DNA of 64,000 nt, from positions 23,085-87,084 of the forward strand of contig JAPYMA010000407.1 of NCBI GenBank assembly GCA_035041965.1, read 5' to 3'. The notes below the pieces were generated by a model. That model was not told the DNA's origin and did no database searches. It saw nothing but the letters and a program-made list of their open reading frames with translations. This document shows, piece after piece, positions 36,901 through 51,442 of this stretch (position 1 is the first letter of the stretch; the number at the start of each line of letters is the position of its first letter). A program made the translations under genes and the position numbers. This DNA is from Anisakis pegreffii. Lineage: Eukaryota; Nematoda; Chromadorea; Rhabditida; Anisakidae.

Positions 36901-39900
36901 CTGATTCGAAATCGATGACAACTGCAATTTAACTCTTTTAAGCAAATTTGAACTCGTTCTGTTTATTGAATTTTACTAACACTGCACCAAGAAAGAAGCG
37001 GAAAATGATGCGAAAATGAATGTAAAATTTGGAAACAGGAGAATACTATATCAGTAAATGTTTGTGGTTATCCGAAAAAAATGAATTTCAGTCAAGACGC
37101 GAAGTAATTATTTTATGAACTAAAATACAAAAATATTCACATGAACATGAACGGGTTTCGCATCAACTGCTGTAGATGCTTTTGACTTAACCCCGCTAAA
37201 TCCAGCCATTTTTGATTTCTTCCGCGCTGAGATCGTCCCACCACCATCTGAACCACTACTCGCTGCACTAACTGTTCGCTTTCTGAATGTCGTTTCCTCT
37301 GATTTCAACGACGATCCTTTCTGAAGAATTCAAAAGATTATTATAACTGTGACCAAGTGTGAATAAGCATATTCTAAGGCACAATCAAAAATGAAATCGT
37401 TTAATACACGTGAAAAAAAAAAGATTCTAGAAACGTTTTAAAAGGATATTGACTTTGAAGTGCAATGATCGATGCGCAACTGACTGAAAACTCATACTTT
37501 CGGAAAAACAACAGCAATAAATTGGTCAAATCGTTGTGAAATAAATATGGAAAAATCTTTCGATACCGAAAAATACAACACTGTGAGCAACAGCAATGAC
37601 AATAGCAATAGTAAAATTAAAAATAATAACAATATTGATGCTACCAATTATAATACAAGTGGCAATATTACTGATAACAACAAGAGTAATATCGCTATCA
37701 GTTTTAATCGCCAAGTTTGCCGGGAAACAACCAACCTCATCACTCGGTTCGACCGCAACTGTTCCTACGAATTTGAGACGAACACCCCCGTCTGGAAGGA
37801 TGCGCAGAACGCGTACTGTTATCAACTGATCTGGCTGCAGATTTGTCGGACATCTTAAAATTACTTCATTTATTAGCAAATTCGAACAATCGATCGATTC
37901 GATGTACCATCAACCGAACAGACGAATGAATAAATAAACAAATTAGTGGAAAAAACAAATCGACAAATTAATTCCATTCGAGTTAACTAAAACTGAGACG
38001 GAAAGGGAATGAAGATAAAACTTTCGGCTGAGAATGAACAGTGTATATTTTCTATTTAAAAAAAATGCATACTTCCTTTGCTCGAGACGTCCTGAAATTC
38101 CAGGTGCTATTTCAACGTAAGTGTGATCATTAGAAGTTGAGCTCACGAAGCCTTCCAACGAAGAATTCTCCTGAAAGACGAGAAGGAAATATTACTTATT
38201 ATAAACAGTCATCAACGAAGTTAGATGAATTTTTCTGTTGCAAAAACAAACGGAACAACGAACTCAGATACAGAACCATTTCAGTTTCATTCAAAAACGT
38301 CTTTCTTTTATCACTTCCCATGTAAAAAACAATAACAGCTGAATAAATCTCGTAAATCTTTCGCTCATTTCAAAACGTAAATAACACTCAAAACTTTAAT
38401 GATGCATGAGAAATTCACCTCAATATCATTAACGCTCTTCAGAAGTGGATTTCGAACAGTGACTTTTTTAGTTCCAGAAGGAGCGGAACATTCGTCATGA
38501 CGAGACTCACTCACGGCTATCCATCGCCCTGCTTCATCGTCGAATCGAATTAAATATATGAAATAAACCTGCAAAATATGACCATCACATTGCCAGTCCT
38601 TGATATTTCAAAAGCATCAACAACAATAGATGCACGATTGAACTAAATTTTCGACTGCATTAGTTCTTTGCAAAAACTGATTCCAATAAAACCAAACCAT
38701 TGAAGATCAACTTGAAACCACTAAGATCCGAATTTTCTTTTAAATGTTCGCAATAATCTTTCATTCACGATTCAATTTGTGCGTCTATTCTAACATCAAA
38801 ATTTTCAATTCAAAACATATTAATTGTTTGTACGTTTCTAGATCACACTGTGGTAATCGTGGTAAGCGAATGCAGAGAATGTTGAGTTGAATATGAACTC
38901 ACCTCATTGAACTGATACGATCGAATATCATTCAACGCTTTCGTATAACAACTATTCACAGCGGTCGGAGTGATAATCGCACGTTGACCGTTCGACAACG
39001 CAAAAGTGACACTTGCTGGTGATGTGCTTTGGAGTATAACACGTCCTATCACACGTTCGTCACCTTTCACTTCCTGATTCATGTAACATCATCAGTCATA
39101 TTGCGCGCTAGCAGAACACTTTTCAAGAATTTGACAATTTTTTCGAGCTAAAGTTGAATCAATATCCAAAATTTTTCAAATGTATAAATGAATTTAAACA
39201 AATTACTTCAATGATGTGGTACCTAACAACATCAGATATTATTCTACGCTTACACTAGAGACTTTATACTACCGGGATGAAACCTCATTCGTTGATCCTA
39301 TCTACTTGATAAATCAAAATTTCAAACGTTGAGAATAATTCGAGTGGGAATAACAATGGAACATTATTCACTCCTCAATCACGGTAAATACCTTGTTATC
39401 AACGAGACTCAGCTCCAATGTTTTGCTTTTTGCTGCATTTCGCCGTGATCGTTTCCTGTTATCACTGATGCCAATCACCCTTGCTTTCAACGCTTGACCT
39501 GGCTCAAATACAGTGTCCACCAGTGCGGATTCTTTATTTGTCGGGTTGATGAGCTGCAATTTACATTTACGGTAAATTCATAATTGCGAACAAACAAATA
39601 TTTTCTTATAATGATAATCATCGTCCTAATGAATCATAAACATAATTCAATACCACTTCTAACAATCGATCACCGTAACGAAAACTCATTCAGACAGTTG
39701 GGACGAAAGTGAAGAATTTTACAAATGAATCGAACAGAAGAATGCCATCCATCCTCAGTGAACATCAACAATATATGAAAACAGGACAGACCAAACGAAA
39801 TCAATTCATCAACGAACAAACCAAATTGTCTTCGCCCAGATTTTGTTTTTCGACGATTCCGCTGCACACTGGCGATACCTCCACTTGCAGTGTCCCGCCC

Positions 39901-42900
39901 ACGATCGGTTTCTTCACAAAAACTGTTAACCATTCTCCTTGAATGTAATCTTGTTGATATCCCAACAGTGACTGTTTTTTCCTTCCCTCAGCCATCTTCC
40001 AGTTACGTAGAGTACATTCGGCCACTCGAACACACTGAATTTGGTTCACGTTTATGAAATCATCAATCTATTATTATTATTGTCGTTCAAATTATCCTTA
40101 TCCAATCTCTATCGCCTCATAGTTATCCTTCATTTTGGCGATAAAACGCTTACTGCATAAATAATTTACCGTTATTATTGTAAGCATAATTCAAATTTAC
40201 TTTATTACTAACTGAATGAGCAAAATGCAACATCCATTTTGGCTGACGGAAATTCTCAGACAAATTTTAGATTACTGAGAACGGTTGAACAAGTACTAAA
40301 ACTTAAATGTAGCATCAGCATACCGATGTGATATTCTTTTCTTCATCAATCGGTTTCAGTTTGGTTGGCTTCGATAAATCTGGCTTCTTCGATGTACTCT
40401 CGGTGATTTTCCCGATTGCGATCACTTTCACATTCAACGTTTTCCCGAGTTTAGCTCGTAAAAATGCCGCTAACGGGAACTTTTCCTTCTCCAATAACGC
40501 TTCGTTCAATTCAGAGCCATGCAAACGTCCTGCAAAAGACAATTTCGATGGACAATAAACAAAGGAATCCACTCAACAATCATCAGATCAAGAACAAGCA
40601 CTCATAATCTGAAATCTTCTGAAAAATTGCATTTCGAATATATTCAAAAGCATTCAACACTAACAAAACATTTCATAAAGGTCAAACAGAATCAAAGGAT
40701 CGAAATCTTCATAAACCATCGTATAATGATGCCTCCTCACGAGGAGTTTTTGAAATAGAACAATTTATCGCAGCGATATAACAAAATGTACACACAGATG
40801 TGAAAAAATAATTGCTGAATAATCATTTGCTAAATATGAAATTCAACTAGAACAATTCAAAAACGGTTACCGAGATTGCCTCCGGGTAATTCCAGCTCAA
40901 TCGCACACGATGATTTTGCACCTCGGTTCCATAGACCGATTACTTTTGCTGGATATATCATGAAGGGTTTCACTTTCTTTTTGCCAGCCTCTTCATTCAC
41001 CTTATCCTTAAACAGATGACGACTTAATAAAACGCCTCAACAAGTGCTCTTCTGAAGTGATGAATCGAATCCGAGCGATTTTTTCAAAATCATCGTTTAC
41101 GCGCTTGTCCGATTTGCGATACGAGAAAACGATGAGAGAAATAAATGAAACTTTAAAAAAAATGAAGGTCAGTAATCTGATGCTGACCTGCTTTCTTTTC
41201 AGCTTTGCCGTCAACAACTCTTTCGCATAAAGTAAATCACCCTCAGCCAATCCTATCAACGTATTTCCACAATTCTGCTGAGCTCTCACTTTTAACGTCA
41301 TACCATGTTCAAAACGACCTTTAAACATGTTTAACGCTAAAATATCGTTCACTTCCGATGAACAAAATAAATCGTTGAAGTCACTCGAAGGAAAATGAAA
41401 TTCGATTCGAAAATCCATATGTCAACGTAGGCTCGATGAAAACATTTTAAAGTGCTGAGAAGTCGAAAGAATCACAAATTGTTCAATGAAAAGGTTGTGA
41501 TTGAAGAAGGAACGATAATTCCATTTGTCAACGAACATAATGATAAAAATAACAATAACAAAGACCATCAATAACCGTTTGGTGGTTCGGGTGTAGAAAC
41601 GTTTGGATGGAAACGAGACGGAATATAAATAACTGATTTTGGAATATCTTTTTGTGTGGTGACAGTGGCGATGTAATCTCGTTTCACAGCCGCTACACTC
41701 GCCTCAATTTCCGCATTCATTTCGAGTTGACCTCTTCGATTCGCGTTCTTCTGCAATGCAACAGAAGATACAACGAAAATAACAATTTTAATAGCAAATA
41801 TAACATTCACATCCACACAACCTTATAAAAGTTAAGTAAATCGTGAAATTTTGGATGAGCCACCAACCTTTCCTTGTCTGAGATGTTTGTGAGTTTGACC
41901 GTTAGATTCATCGATTATGAACACATCAAGTTCGCACGACGGCAACGCTATATCGATCAACAGCGCCTTCACCGTCTCTCCTTTCTGCATTTTTCAAAAA
42001 ATTTCCAACATTTACAAACCTAACGAAACCTTTCTTAAGACTTACGGCAAAAATATTAATAATATCAACAACAACAGCAAAAATTGCAAGAGAAACACGT
42101 AATGATAGTAATAAAAATAAGGGCGACAAGAATAAAGATCTCAACACTGAGGGACATTAAGGGCAGTGAAATGACATTGGTACTTAAAATATATATGATA
42201 ACGTTATCTAAACCAAAAGCAATACCATAGATTGGTATCTAAAGTAAAAGCAATACTGTAAACTAGCAGATTTTTTTGACAAAGTAGGATGAAAAACGAA
42301 ATTTGTCAAGAAGACTGCGCATACCTTATAGGTACGAGTCGGGAAATTCCCTTTACGCGCACATCCTTTCAACTTTTGTTCACCGTATTCAATGATGAGC
42401 ACGTCATTTAACGGCTGAATTATCGTCACACTTATTTCACTTCCCAGAGATGGTATATTTTGTTTACTTTCTAAGTTCGACGTGCACCATTGCAGATCAG
42501 CAATTGTGTATTCAAGTAAACGCATTCCCATCCAACAATAACTGTCTTCTTCAGTTGCCTCGTAGCACAATGACGGCTGTAAATAATTGCTTGAATCAAT
42601 TTGAAACATCGATGGCTAAAAATGACTATTTGGGCGCATTTCTGGAGCATATTTATTTTGCATATTAAAGAAAAATACGATCTACAAACAAAAATTCTAT
42701 ACAAAATAAATGAATGAAGCAGAAATAAACTAAAGACAGAAATTTACATTCAAAAGCAACGAGAAACGTTTCCGCTGAACGTCCACCGACGACACATACG
42801 CGATAACGGTCTGACCAATTTGGAGTTCCTGGCTGGGATCATTCGCTGAAGCATCATATTCGTGAAAACATTTGATACCATATAGTTTCAAAAAAAAAAC

Positions 42901-45900
42901 AAAAAAATCCACATCATTATAATCCATTTTCAGATCCAATTAGTTTAGTCTATAGGTAATGACAGTCTTAAAACAACACCTTTCAATCATCAAATTCCGC
43001 GATAGATTTCAAATTAATCGTAAAGAAAGAACAAAAGCAAAAAAACTTACTGTGAGTATCATCAGTGAGGAAGCGTGCAGGTGCCGTAAGAGCGGAACCA
43101 CCGGCCAACTCAACGAAATAGCCCATTTCATGATGGTGTTGCGAGACAGTACCACAGACCAATAAACCTTTCGACAGATCATCGAAGCTCTTTATAGGGG
43201 AATGCCTTTCCAGCCAATCAATCACGAAACGTTTACTGGTCACCTCAAATATTATTCATTCATTCACCACCTCATCGCTGAATCAGTGACCGAAAATAAT
43301 TTCGAGCTGGCAGTTCTTTTTTACTAATCTAAACGCATCAAGATATCCATTCATATTCACATTATAATCTCGTATTCAGAGATCAAGTAGGCGAATTTGT
43401 ATTTGTTTGTTGAAAAGAACGACATTGGCTTTTTGCTTCCCCAGACTAAATGACAAATGCACTCGATCAGAAATGAAAAATCAACTCAGAACTCAACCAA
43501 CCTTTAAGATCTTAGCATTTTCACCAAGAACAGTGACCTGCATGATTTTCGCACCAATTTTGAAACAATCTTTCAACGTATCGATCAGAGGATCGAGACT
43601 GTCACTCAACAACGGTATCGCCATCGACGTATGAACTGTTCCATCCTGAACGTGAAATCTTCCGATAGATAATATGAGATAACATCTCATTACTGCATCA
43701 ATTCACAAAGCATTCGTTCATAACACAAAAAAATTTTGCACAGAAAATGACTCAATCGACCAATTCATTTCAGTTGGTAATTTCTGCTTCCGATGGAGAC
43801 GTTTAAACGAAACGTTACTGCCGTCAAATGTTATAAACCAATAAAAATCAAAAACATAAACAAAAAGTCGAACGCAATAATCTCCGAATATGTGCACAAT
43901 TCAGATCATTCAAAAATTCATAAACTGGCTGAGAAATCCTCTTGCAATACAGTACTGGTCCCGTAAAATTTTCAAGAGAAGCGATGGAAACAAACTGACC
44001 AATTTTTTGCCCAGATGAACGTCCAATTCGAGTCGTTGCAATTGCTTCTGATCACTGACAGCATTCAATGTTCCAGTTACAGTGGCCGGATAACTGACAG
44101 CTGTGCCTACTCCTCGGGCAAACGCCTGAAAGCATATCATACAGAGAGTATTTGATGGAGAACTTAAATGTGCAACTGAATGAATAATCTAAGAAATGAG
44201 GAGTGACAAGCCGAGAGATGTTTTGATTGAACACGAAACGATATAACGTACGTCTGATCGAATTATCACATCTTCACTTGTAAGCGACGGATCTGCAACC
44301 GATACCAGCATACGAGCTCGCGCCGCGTCAACATTCTTGATTTTCAATTGCACGCTACATCCCAATCTGCAACATAATCTTTCAAAATCAACGAAAATAT
44401 TCCTGGATTATTCGTTCAAGAACTGAACAATTCACTAAATTCCACACGTTTCGCATACCACAAAAACACCATAACCCTTGAAAAGTATTCACGGAACATT
44501 CGAATACAATCAGATATGTGTATGACAACGAATTTTATCACAAGAACATTGCTAAATGTTTATCATCCTCAAAGTTAATGTCTTATGAAAGACGAAACAA
44601 GCTTAATAAACTTAAACTTATAAACTTATCACAAACTTAATATCGCCAAGTCGTGATGCTTCTTTTTGGAGCATAAAAGCGCGAACGCCGCCGAAAAGTC
44701 CAATGATCAAACCACCCGATGAATGCTTCGAACGTACGAAACCAACAGTTATCTTGTCCACATCACTCGCATCATACTCTTTGATAATAACATTCTTCGT
44801 ATTGATCAACGATGGTTTCGACGTCAGTATGAAACGATTTCGCATTGGATCTGCCTCCACAATTCGACAATCCAACAATTGATCTGGAAGATGAAATCAA
44901 ATTATTCTTAACATTGACGTGTCGCCCTACCTCCTTTCATGAACATGTTAACTATAACTTTTATTCATGTTTGAATACTGCAGTGAAAAAAGTTTAGTTC
45001 GGCAACGTGAAACAAGTGGTAAAGCTAGTCATCTGATTTCAATATGTTATCGCGCTCAGTATTATTTGAATGAATGTTGAAGCATATTAACTAAAGATTG
45101 ATATAGCAGAATGGCTGACATAACGTTCAATGTTCTCGATTGATCAATACCGTGCACCACGTTAATGACTCAAAAAACAACATTCACTGGACAAAAATAT
45201 TTTAATTCGAACTCCATTCGAACACTCCAATTGTTCACGAGTTCTCGATTCACTTCGAATAAAAAATCAAAAATTAACTGAACGAACCCTTGCTATAATG
45301 TTTTTCGATGCGAGTGAACTGCTTATCGGAGACGAGTGTTAGCGGAATGAATCCACTGATTTGATTGTAAACACGAACAAAGAGTCCATTCGGTTGGACT
45401 GATTCGATTTTGGCTCGAACTTTCTCACCGGGCACCGCATCCTACAATTCGTTACGATATCAATCTGATCAAAGAGTTTATTCATTTCCTTCTGGTTTAA
45501 CTGCTCAGATTACTAAACGAGACCAAATAACTTGATTCTGTTGTTTGAAATCAGAAATTTATGCATGGTAAAAGTATACCTATCTGCAGAAGAAAACTTT
45601 CCTATTATTCATTTCCATTACGATATTTACACTACACTGTCACCGAATACTTACGTTCAGGATTTTCATCGATGAGGAATTCAAGATGAAACTCAAACTT
45701 CTAGGCTGATCATGGGTATAAGGAGATCGAGTCTATTCATGGCAAACAGCTTTGAATGCAGAATGAAACCGAACAGTCAATGGAACAAACAGTGCGAGCG
45801 GAGATTGACAGCGAAATACAAAAAAATTACCGCTAATGAAACCATTTTCTGGTTGAAAATTTCACTCTTCGTAGAGACAACGAGTTGTCGCTCGATCATT

Positions 45901-48900
45901 TTATACGACAGAACTCGCGCTTTGTGGATTGTTCCACGCTTATACATGCCATCCTCTGAAAGCACATTTGCAATGCACACAATGACATTTCCACTCAAAC
46001 ATCTGCAACTTCTTCAAACTTCTAAATTCAAAAAGATCACTGAGTACTGCTGATCTGCCAGTTCCATCATGAAACGCTCTTCTTTGAGTCCAACTTTACG
46101 AAAACCATACCTATTGCAAGCATAAAATGTGACCGACCGCTAACACATCATCTACTTGGTAAATTTACATTTAAAAAAGTCACTGAGATGCAGTTTATTA
46201 ATTCGATCAGTGATAATAACAACAATGAAGAAACCAACCATCTGGTGATTGCAGATTCACCTTGGCCGCAAACGCACTGACCAATGAAGCTTTTTGTGTA
46301 GCGTCGTTAACCAAATTAAAATGAACATTGCCGCGATCATCCGTTCGAGCACTCTCACACATTATTGTGTCGCCAATTGAAATGCCCTTCAACATTTAAA
46401 CATACTCACAAGCGCTTACTTTCGTATCATTTCATGCGAACAATTTGAATCGACCGTCGATAAACCGAATAATTTCAGCCAGGAGAAAATTTTTTCACAT
46501 TAGTAAAGTACAGTCTTCATTCAGGAAACTGTTCGAAACAAACTATGAAATAAATTACAACCAACTGATAAGTGAAAAGAGAAAACTAAAGAAGCAACCT
46601 CAAAATCGCTCCGTTTCGAAGGTTTGCTGAGCGCAGTGATATCTGGATGTGCAGATAAGGCGAGCAGTTGAGTGTTCTGTTGGCAGAACATAACCACCAC
46701 TCGAACTGTTCGCACCAACTTCGAAGTGTCAGCTCGTAACCGTGGTGGAAGGTGCAGTTTACGAATGAAACCTTTCACATCTGAGCAAAAACATTCTTTT
46801 AGATGCATCAAGCTCATCGAACAGCGTTCATTTCAAACGAAATAACTCTACATTACTTCAACAAACTAGCAAACAACATTATATTGTGATCTCGTTTATC
46901 ATATAACCTCAGTCTTTTTATTTATTCTATATTAATCCCTCAACTAGTTACAATCAATATTAAATGTAAATAAGATTTAGAACAGTGAATATCTATAAAA
47001 AACAATAATGATCTTGAATCAAAAAATTCTCGACTGCGACTCGAATGCACCAAATTTCTCGACTCGAATGACAAATTTAATAGTAAAAATCTTTTTGGAT
47101 GGAATTACCATTTCCTAATGCGACGTAAACACCTCCTTCAATCGATTTCAACGGTTCGGCTGATAGGATTGTACCAGGCATCAACATATTCAAGCGTAAT
47201 TTTGATGTCGCACGTTCTTCCAAGTCTTCCATTTCAGGAATGCCAGAAACGTTGATAACACGACCAATCTAAACAGTTCAGATACGTATGAAATGCTGAT
47301 GATAATAACCATAACTGTAGTGTTAATAAAAACAGCAACGTGGAAGCAAAAATAAAAATAAAATACTGATAATAATAGTGATTAAAATACCAGTAATTGT
47401 ATCCAACAGATTTTTCAAAATTGTTGAAGACAAAAGGAAGGATGAAAGAATATTAATAGATAGACTAAGAGGAATCACCTGACCACCTGATGACAATTTT
47501 TCGATCCGTACTAACAAAATTTGCCCCGTGAAGACAGTTTCCAAGTTGAGATATTGAGGCAACGAGGTGGATGGTAGAAACGCACGGAGTTCTGTTGAAC
47601 GTAGTCCCAAATTAAGGATAACACCTGAATGCTGAGATTATAGTAAAATCTTCAGATGAGCATTCGAAACAACGATTGATTTTGATGGAGCTGTGCAAGG
47701 ATATTTCATTAAGTACAGAAATTGTAGCACAATTGATTGCAACAATACCTTTATCTTCCACACTTTCAATGGCACCATTCAAAACAAGTCCGTTGTATAG
47801 AGTTGATGGCACTAGATGAGCGTTAACAACTCTTGGATTACAACTGACCACGTATTGTCCTCTTCTGTTCTCTCTCTTTTTAGTGAATTTCGAATCTGCA
47901 AGCAACTTTTTCTTCAATTTATGTTGACAGACTCACAACAAATAACTTCACGTCAAACGAAAATGCCTACAAAAGCAGTCTTGTTAACGAATGCAAAACC
48001 ACTCTTTGTGAAGTAACATCAAATTTCCTTGTCAACGAAAACAGAAGAATTCGCGGAGACATCTGATACTATCAATAAGGTTCTCGGATTGAAAACGTGA
48101 CACTGTGAATAAGCATGTGATCGTTTTAAAAAAGTGAACTAGACGATTGAGACAGAAAAGTATTTGATACACAACAATTCAAATTATTATACGTTTCAGA
48201 ATTCAGATGATAACGATTACGATTTCAAAAACTGAACATAGTAACGAGAAGAAAACACACCTGACGAGTCAGTGCTCACTATTTTGACAACTTTGAATGC
48301 AATCATTTGGCCAACAACAAAAATATCGTTCAGGGTGAACAATGCGGATGATTTGAAAGTATTCGTAAGTTGGTCGCTGATATTCGTGGCTGGCAGTGTG
48401 AACAGAATTCCATCACTCGATTCCACTTCGATTCGATCATCGTGAATCTTTAAGTTCCATCGTTTGAATGGGATAAACAAAACAATTTCGTTTCAGTGGC
48501 AATTTATAGGAGGCTACAGAGCATGCTATCGACAAGAAACGAATACTCAATGCAATCAATTCGGGATTCACCTCTCGAACTGCACCTAAGCCAAGAACAC
48601 CTTCAGTCAACTGTGACGAATCCATTCGGTTTCGCCATACGCCCTCATATTCTGACCGCTTCGCATCCTTTGTATCGAACTCACTCCTCGGTTTTGAACC
48701 ATCAACTCGCTGAAGTTCAGGAATTGATCATGAATTCAGCAATTGATCATTACCAGTTTAGGAATTGATCATGAGGTTTATTCGAGGGAAAAAATGATAC
48801 TGTACACAATAGAATTTCTTCTGACAGACAAATACGAAGGATGCAACCTGAACCCTAACCAGATCTCAAATCAGCATCCTCGAGCATTTCATCGTATTTA

Positions 48901-49133
48901 TTCTGTCCGTTTATTCAATTTGCTATCAGCCAGAGGCTTATTAAGGTGTACATCTCAGATGGTATAATGTCATCAAAACTTAGTCGAGTTCACACATAAC
49001 AGAATGAAAGAACTACAAAGTAAAATACCCGTCGTTTGCGGTTTTTTAATGCCTCCTTTCCACTTTTACCATCGTTTGATGAAGAATTCTGATTTGTTCC
49101 TCCTCTTGGGAAATCAATTTCTAAATCCGGCAT
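33976..49133 (-). CDS. rrp5: rRNA biogenesis protein RRP5 (PDCD11-like), 39 exons
   Basis: Nucleolar factor for 18S and ITS1 pre-rRNA cleavage: many S1 RNA-binding repeats, then HAT helices. Start MPDLEIDFPRGG is the family N-terminus. Exons: 49133-49029, 48709-48572, 48447-48261, 47895-47749, 47624-47479, 47268-47109, 46780-46599, 46386-46235, 46110-46048, 46002-45843, 45705-45655, 45441-45288, 44883-44637, 44366-44252, 44125-43926, 43645-43538, 43243-43051, 42845-42748, 42576-42325, 41984-41868, 41753-41576, ~41414-41188, 41006-40871, 40529-40324, 40034-39822, 39553-39392, 39073-38903, 38568-38419, 38170-38073, 37853-37736, 37320-37141, 36817-36631, 36242-36098, 35926-35843, 35488-35320, 35104-34948, 34650-34485, 34241-34127, 34032-33976. 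About 1960 codons; the human protein has 1871. HAT signatures include SAYPRKVDVWSVYLDM and FFKKWIDMEQKFG. Exon 37320-37141 is a Lys/Ser-rich linker. Two spots break the frame: a missing base in 44125-43926 and an unclear acceptor near 41400. An intron in the 5' leader (donor gtaaacg near 49222) is likely. Confidence 0.93.
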
Positions 49134-49263
49134 GGTCTTCCTGAAGAAATGTTTGACGTGAAAAATGAAGTCTGATAAAGGAAAACAACGTACACGCGAA
49201 ATTACTCTACAAAAAACGTTTACCTCCACTAAAACAATGAAAATTTGCTGATTTATTACAATT

Positions 49264-49384
49264 AATCTAACACACACAGAACACGCCTCAGCCATCGCAC
49301 GCATAAAGACGTTCTGCCACAGCTAACCTTCGCATATGTACAACTGCTTTCTGGAACAATGAGAAGTATTTCAACTGAGATTAA
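49264..49384 (-). repeat. dispersed upstream element, copy 2 (before RRP5)
   Basis: The reverse complement matches 2345-2463 with about three differences over ~118 bp. It lies 131-251 bp upstream of the RRP5 ATG, in sense orientation, probably at the promoter or in the 5' leader. Homology stops just after gtgttaga, where the RPC5 copy continues differently. Confidence 0.85.
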
Positions 49385-50990
49385 ATTCATGAACTGAGAA
49401 ATCGTTTCGTTATAGTACAGTCGTAGAACCAGTTAATAATTTACTAATTTGACGCGCAGTCACATCTAACAAGGTACATCACCAACTTCAAAGGAATTTA
49501 CAAATTTCGCAAACTTTCCCAAAGTGTCACAATGTTTTACAAGAAATTATTGGCAAATAGACACTTCGTCAAGTACAAATGTAGCAACACTCTGCCAAGT
49601 GCTGGAAATGACATTTTTAGTTGATAGATGCTTAGAAATGTGAATTTCTCGCAGATTTATCGAGAATCAGTCCGATCAACTCATATACCAATTCGTAGCA
49701 CAGATCTAGGAGAGTAAAATTTGAGCTGTAGAATGGGAAATTGATCAAGATATACTCGAGTTTTTCTGTTCGACTTGATGTCGAAAAATTGAGAATTGTT
49801 AGAAAGCGATTTGCTCATCAGAGCGATTCGACTGCATAGAAATTAAAGATATTGAACATCTCAATTGTATCAGTCGCCTTTTACGTGCACTCTTCTTGAT
49901 TCAGATTGATTATGATATCAATGGAGAGCTATCTTACAGAAACAATCAAATATCGTTCCTGATAAATCCTTATGCTCTAGTTTCCAGCAAAAGCAAAAGT
50001 TCCGAATCCAAACTTCCTTTTGATGAAACAAATTTCAATGACACAATGTCAAATAGCTGATCAGAGATCAAAACTTTTTACGGTGATGTTTACTCAATAC
50101 GTCGGAATTTCGCAATAGGCTTTTGGATGCAGTCTGTCAAAAAACGTCAAACGATGTTCCATACTTACAATGCTTTAAACACGCACGTGTACACCTACGC
50201 ACGCTCGCATCTGAAGCATGACACTCAAGATTCTTGAACCTTCTGCATCTCTACCCTCTCCTATATTCTAATCCTGTTTTCTTTCTCACTAACCATCGCA
50301 ATGCTATTTCGATAATTTTCGGCTTGATGACGAAAGCAAACACCCCACCTGTCCATCGATTTTTAGCCACCATGATGGCTTGAATCACTTTTAATGAAGT
50401 TACAAAGACTGTACATTTGATTCGTATAAATTTTTGATTTGCTCGCATAAATTCCGATTCATTTGATTTATTCTCATAAATTTCGATGTAGTTCCATTTT
50501 CCCTTGATAATCTAGGAGTTAGTGTACCCACAAATTTCACCTGCATGCTCAAATGAAACAACTGGAGAATGATTCCGACGAAATATCAATTCTTTTTTTT
50601 TCATTAATATTGGAATTTACGGACTAATCGTATGACATAATAATAAGTACATAGCTTGTCGTTCTGATAATAAATGTGATCATAAATGTGCACTATTTGA
50701 ATTTTATCGATCTGCTGATGGTACCACACCAGTTGATCACCAAAGATCATGTCACTGTGACTGCCTTACTTATAACACTGATATTCATTTACTTCTGCCA
50801 TGAACGTTTTGTGCGGTGGAGTGGTGGTGCGTGATAGGTATTTGTATTAGTTATTCATGATTTTAGTTTGTTCATTATTGGTGGTAATTTATTAATATTG
50901 TGAGAATCGTGACAGTCGCATCGAATTGCTCTGATTGTTCGGAAGTGAACTTGATGAAGTCTGCGAATTAATTATTTAATACTGTTCCAG
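49385..50990. other. intergenic region between divergent genes
   Basis: AT-rich DNA between RRP5 (-) and the small gene at 50991 (+). No coding region, RNA gene or repeat was recognised. It presumably holds both promoters. Confidence 0.5.
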
Positions 50991-51442
50991 ATGTGCGCAA
51001 TTCTGGAGACGATCGAACAAACTGTGACAGCTTCAAAGATGCTGTCAGCGTTGAACAACTCAAATGGAAGGTGAGTAATTAAATCATTTGTGTGGTGATG
51101 TAATTTGTTAATTAATGGTTTTAAATGACTTGATTGTCAGTCGGTCTTGTTAATTCCTCTTGATCTGATATGAATTGACCGTATATTCAGTGAGTGTGGT
51201 GGTGTGAATACTTTCTTTTAGATGTGTTGATGTAGTCTATAAAACAGTTGTGTGATAACACAACAGAGATGTTGGTATTTTCAGAAGTGTAGCAGTGCGA
51301 TACATGCCGTAAAATGATACATCTTGTCAGCATTAAACCGTCATCCAATTCTAGCTGGAGTAGACTTGGTGCTGCCGATGACCGTACCTCTCGTTTTCGA
51401 TGGATGGTTGTGGACGACGACGCTCGACAACCGAAATGTTAG
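50991..51442 (+). CDS. possible two-exon gene for a 63-aa protein, unrecognised
   Basis: Exon 1 (50991-51070) starts MCAILETIEQTVTASKMLSA and ends at a strong donor (gtgagt). Exon 2 (51331-51442) follows a cttgtcag acceptor and joins in phase, ending RFRWMVVDDDARQPKC then TAG at 51440. The ATG directly follows gttccag, a trans-splice-like acceptor. The second exon is Ser/Arg/Asp-rich with no membrane segment or signal peptide. The family is not recognised. Support is the agreement of start, donor, acceptor and phase in DNA otherwise full of stops. Confidence 0.45.
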
